A stretch of DNA of 64,000 nt, from contig JADNRV010000098.1 of NCBI GenBank assembly GCA_015499995.1, positions 124,001 to 188,000 on the forward strand, given 5' to 3'. The notes under the pieces are model-generated. The model made no database searches, was not told the origin of the DNA, and saw nothing but the letters and a program-made list of their open reading frames with translations. Made by a program: the position numbers and the translations under genes. Position 1 is the stretch's first letter, and each line of letters starts with the position of its first letter. Below are positions 60,173 through 64,000 of the stretch, one piece after another. Source of the stretch: Flammula alnicola (lineage: Eukaryota > Basidiomycota > Agaricomycetes > Agaricales > Strophariaceae).

Positions 60173-63100
60173 ATGCCACCACGTATCGCTCCAGGCCGCG
60201 GTTCAGGTCCATCCAGAGGGGGTGGACCGACTCGCGGTGGTGGTGCGGGCCGTGGGGGCGTACCCGTTGCCATTGCGGGTGAGTTCATGCTCTTTATGTA
60301 TCTATTTTATGAAGTTGTAGTTAAATCGCAAATCGTTCTTTCTGCCTTTCAAAGCTCATGTGCAGACAGTTGGTGTAAGACGCCCAGGATATGGAACTGG
60401 GGGGAAAGTGGTCAACACAATTGTCAATGCTTTTCCGGTTACTATCCCAGACGGCATTAAATACCATTATGACGGTCAGTGTGTAAGATCTTTTTGCTTG
60501 ATTGCTGAATCTTAATGTAGTTGGCTCTTATGTAGTTGGTGAGCGATTATTGCAGAACTCAAAATCTCTCTTTCTTATTTATGACTCGGTTTAGATATCG
60601 TGCCGGACAAACTCCCTGCAAGGCTCAATATGGTTCTCTTTGATAGACTCCAGAATGTCGTAGCAACACAGGTGTTCAGTGCACCTGCCATCTACGATGG
60701 CCGTAAAAATGCTTTCACCACGTACAGGTTGCCATTAGGACCCGATTCGGCTCAGGTAAAGTTGTAAACTATTTTCATGTAAATCCATTGACTAAATTTG
60801 TTCGCTAGTTTGACGTCACGCTTGAGCGCGACGGACCATCCGATCGGCCTCCAAAGATCTACAAGATAAAATTGACGAAGGTCGCAGAAATCAATATGGA
60901 GTAAGTCGTAGTCGAGTTTGCCAGTTCTGATAAATGCTTACTTTTTGAAAGGGTTCTCCACCGTTTCATCGCCGGACAACAAACACAAGACAATCCAGTT
61001 CTCACAGGTATCACGGTGAGTTCCCATCCAATATGGTCCCTATCACTTTATTTAATACCTGTAATAGCTTCTCAACATAGTCATTCGCATGGAGCCAAAT
61101 TTGAAGCATCCATTTAACGTCCGATCGTTCTTCACGGAAAGAGGAAAGCGCGCGATTGGAGGAGGCCTCGAGTTATGGCGCGGATATTTCCAATCGATCC
61201 GCCCATCGCAAAACTTCATGTATATAAACTTGGATATCTCGACTGGCGTCATGTACAAGGCCGGTCCGCTCCTCAGCCTTTGCCTGGATTATTTAAATCA
61301 GAAGAATCCCAACGCTCTGTCTCCAAGGACCAGGCCTCCGCTTCCAGATCGTGAAAGGTTACGCTTGCAGCGCTTCATTTCCGGCATGCGGGTGACCACC
61401 AAATACACAGGACGCACGAAAACTCTTGTTATCAAGAGGCTGACCTCTGAGAGCGCAAGCTCCATTATGTTCTCGATGAGACAAGGTGGACCGAGTATTT
61501 CTGTCGCGGATTATTTCAAGAAACACTTGAATATGCCTTTGAAGTTCCCGGATGTCATTTGTATCGAGGTATTCAACTTCTTTTGCATTTCGCGGAAATA
61601 TCTCGAACAACTCCCTTTTCACAGGTTGGATCTGCTGGCGCCATGATTCCTCTGGAGCTCTGCGAGGTACCCCCTGGCCAGATCATGCGCAAGCAGATTC
61701 CTGCGGACAAGACAAATGACATGGTAGAATTCTCGAAGCTTAGGCCCTCTGAACGCTTGGCGAGCATCCGAGCTGGCCTTGAGGTAAGTACTTGGTGGTA
61801 TTCAATGGAGATGTACACTGTCCTTATTTGTGTGGCTTCAGGTTCTGCAATATGGACAAAGCCCGTATATCCGCGAGTTTGGCATGGACATCACGCAAAC
61901 TCCGATTTCCGTCAAATCACGGGTTCTACCCACCCCGGCTCTGCGCTACGGCCAAGGGAGCAGAGAGAGTACCATCGTGAGTTTCTTTCATGAGGATATG
62001 CAATGAAATACAATTTAATCCTTTCTAGAAACCTGCCAACGGTCAATGGAACATGTTCGCCCTGTTTTGTTATGCCGGAGACATATTCACTGATTCTCGT
62101 TGTTTAGGCGCGATAAGATGTTCTACAGGCCTTCTATGCTTAAGACATGGGCGATCGTTATATACGAGAGTCAAGGGCGATTCAACCAAGCTGCTGCACA
62201 GGAAATGGCTACTTCATTCTGCGCCGGCGCGCGGAGTGTAGGTAAGGAACCTGATCTCTCGATAACTGTGAACTTGTGCTGATTTCGTACGCGGCACAGG
62301 TATGCCAGTTGAAGACCAACGACCCCTTATTTTCTGGGAGAACGGCAGTGGGAATATCGGAGAGGTCCGTGCTATGTTTATATACGCGAAAACATATTGA
62401 ACGAAAGCATTTTCAGCATTTGAAGAAGGCTGGAAAGGCTTGCGTTGATGCGGGCAAGGGTCCCCCAAATCTCATAGTTGTTGTTTTACCAGAAGGTGGC
62501 AACCAGATCTACACAGCTGTAAAACAGTGCGCAGTAATTTTCAACATTACCTCTGCCCAACCTTGCTGATGGAATTAACATTTTTAGCTTCGGGACGTGA
62601 CGGTAAATATTGGGAAAGCGATATCTGATATCCTGATCTAATCTTTGGCATTACCAGATGGGTGTTGCGACGCAGTGCCTGAAATCCATGAAATGCAGGG
62701 GTGCCAAAATGCAGTACTGGGCCAACGTCATGCTGAAGTATGTCTGTCCCTCTGATCAATGTACCAAAGGTCTCACTACAGTTTCTATAGGGTCAACGTG
62801 AAATTAGGCGGCATCAATGCCATTTTAGATAACTCTCCTTTGAACGACCCGAACAATCCTACCATCGTGATGGGTGCGTGTCTGTAATGCAAGGAGTCTC
62901 GCTACTAGGCTTGATACTGATACATCGCGCTTCCTCGCCAAATTTCCAGGTGCCGACGTCATACACCCTGCTCCTGGTGCTGAAGGCCGCCCCTCGTTCA
63001 CCAGTCTCGTGTCCAGCGTGGACATCAACACTGCTAAATATGTCTCAACCAGCTGTGTCCAGACTGGCCGACAAGAGATCATCAGCGACCTAGAAACAAT

Positions 63101-64000
63101 GTGCAAGGTATAACATCTTACTCCCTTTTTGTAATTGGTGCTCAGAATGCATGTTCTAGTCTGCTTTAACCAAGTACAATGGCTACGGAAACGCTTTTGA
63201 AAAGGGAAGACGTACACTTTCTCGTTTGATTTTCTATCGAGGTCAATTTTTCTTTCTTCCATCCCCTTTTTTTGCAACTTTTTCTCAATGGGATGTTCTC
63301 AGACGGCGTTTCTGAAGGCCAATTTGCACACGTTCTTGAGAAGGGTGCGCCATACTCTAATTACGCTTACATGGGACAGTAACCAATTAGCTTTTTCGTT
63401 ACATTTTGGTAGAATTACCGATGATCAAGCGTACGTTGGGGGACTGGCTTGCATCGCTGCATGACTTACTAACCTGTCATCCACAACAGAGGCTTGCCAA
63501 GATATGAAAGTGAACCCGAAGATCACACTGATCATTGTTGGTAAAAGGCATCATATACGGTGAACTTGTCACGTTGATTCTAATATTCATTCATTTTCTA
63601 AGTTATTTTCCGATAGCATGTTCCCACAGAATGAACGCGACGGGGATAAAAGTGGGAATTGCCAGGCTGGCACTACCATCGACGAAGGCCTTGGGCACCC
63701 GACGGAGTTCGATTACTATCAGTTGACCCACGGTGGATTGTTGGGAACGAGCAGGCCTGCTCATTATTCTGTGGGTCTTGACGCTTCATTCGAGACGACA
63801 TCATTACTTAATTAATTCACTTTCCTTACAGGTCATCTACGATGTAAGCAACATTGAACTGACTTTTTTACAATGACTGATTTAGTTATTTTGATCCATA
63901 GGATAACAAATTCTCGTGAGCTGGTCATCTCCACCAATGTGATGTCACTGACGTCAATGTTTAGAGCCGATGCTATGCAGAACCTTTCATTCGCATTGTG
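60173..64000 (+). CDS. AGO: Argonaute protein, 3' end outside the window, one frame break
   Basis: At least 24 exons: 60173-60278, 60355-60474, 60595-60755, 60809-60900, 60952-61015, 61068-61568, 61625-61783, 61842-61976, 62029-62054, 62108-62241, 62300-62364, 62417-62526, 62588-62602, 62658-62737, 62791-62873, 62950-63107, 63160-63241, 63303-63344, 63413-63430, 63490-63559, 63617-63770, 63832-63843, 63902-63915, 63965 onward. A Gly/Arg-rich start (PPRIAPGRGSGPSRGGG) precedes the ArgoN block, linker 1 (LDISTGVMYKAGPLLSLC), PAZ region, linker 2, Mid (RGRFNQAAAQEMATSFCAGA-like) and PIWI. The PIWI catalytic aspartates are present in GADVIHP (near residue 617) and RDGVSEGQFA (near 697); GLLGTSRPAHYS follows. 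The last catalytic histidine lies beyond the window. It binds small RNAs and cuts or represses matching transcripts. Exon 13 (62588-62602) lacks one base: as written it gives TGA; one more G after GGG would restore frame. Confidence 0.93.

Overview
The window is eukaryotic nuclear DNA from a mushroom-forming basidiomycete (Agaricomycete). Most genes are broken by many introns of about 45-75 bp with GT..AG ends. Genes are dense on both strands with short spacers. The protein families are fungal: a DUF4470/MYND protein, a basidiomycete kinase-like protein, a Boi/Pob1-type SH3-SAM-PH protein and a fused MogA-MoeA enzyme. All exon boundaries were read by eye from frame and splice signals; where the summed exon length divides by three I trusted the model.

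Layout. 0-3.1 kb: the 3' end of an amidase and a kinase-like gene. 3.6 kb: a tRNA-Ile. 4.3-8.6 kb: SH3-SAM-PH polarity scaffold (-). 9.5-10.6 kb: glutathione S-transferase (-). 11.2-15.3 kb: a conserved protein of unsure function and the U5 snRNP WD40 protein (+). 15.5-18.3 kb: cullin-1 (-). 19-22.7 kb: DUF4470-MYND protein (+). 23.2-26 kb: the complex I subunit NDUFA8 (-), a small unknown gene (+) and the complex I assembly factor NDUFAF3 (+). 26.2-28.9 kb: a large protein with a possible propeller (-). 29.7-30.3 kb: a decayed gene. 30.7-32.7 kb: lipoate-protein ligase (+). 34.4-38.4 kb: two unknown genes (-). 40.3-42.6 kb: REEP/HVA22-type membrane protein (-). 42.9-43.6 kb: BUD31 splicing factor (+). 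44.3-45.9 kb: a broken cation/H+ antiporter (+). 47.5-54.6 kb: stomatin-like protein, EVE-domain protein and the molybdenum cofactor enzyme (+). 54.7-60.0 kb: a transposable element. 60.2 kb to the window end: Argonaute (+), cut by the window edge.

The most unusual region is 54.7-64 kb. A 5,285-bp element is bounded by inverted repeats of about 162 bp and a TTA duplication, with CACGG ends as in CACTA-like (CMC/Plavaka-type) DNA transposons. It has no visible transposase but holds spliced gene-like pieces. One starts inside the left inverted repeat; another carries a Cys/His-rich motif. Its right end lies about 60 bp upstream of a TATA box and 150 bp upstream of the Argonaute start codon, so the element may now shape expression of a gene that normally helps silence transposons. 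The Argonaute frame is broken by one missing base, and two other genes show the same kind of one-base break, so a sequencing artefact must be excluded first.

Functions grouped: splicing (SNRNP40, BUD31), protein turnover (CUL1), mitochondrion (NDUFA8, NDUFAF3, lipoate ligase), molybdenum cofactor (CNX1/gephyrin), membranes (REEP-like, stomatin-like), polarity (Boi-like) and RNA silencing (Argonaute). Nothing suggests one co-regulated cluster.
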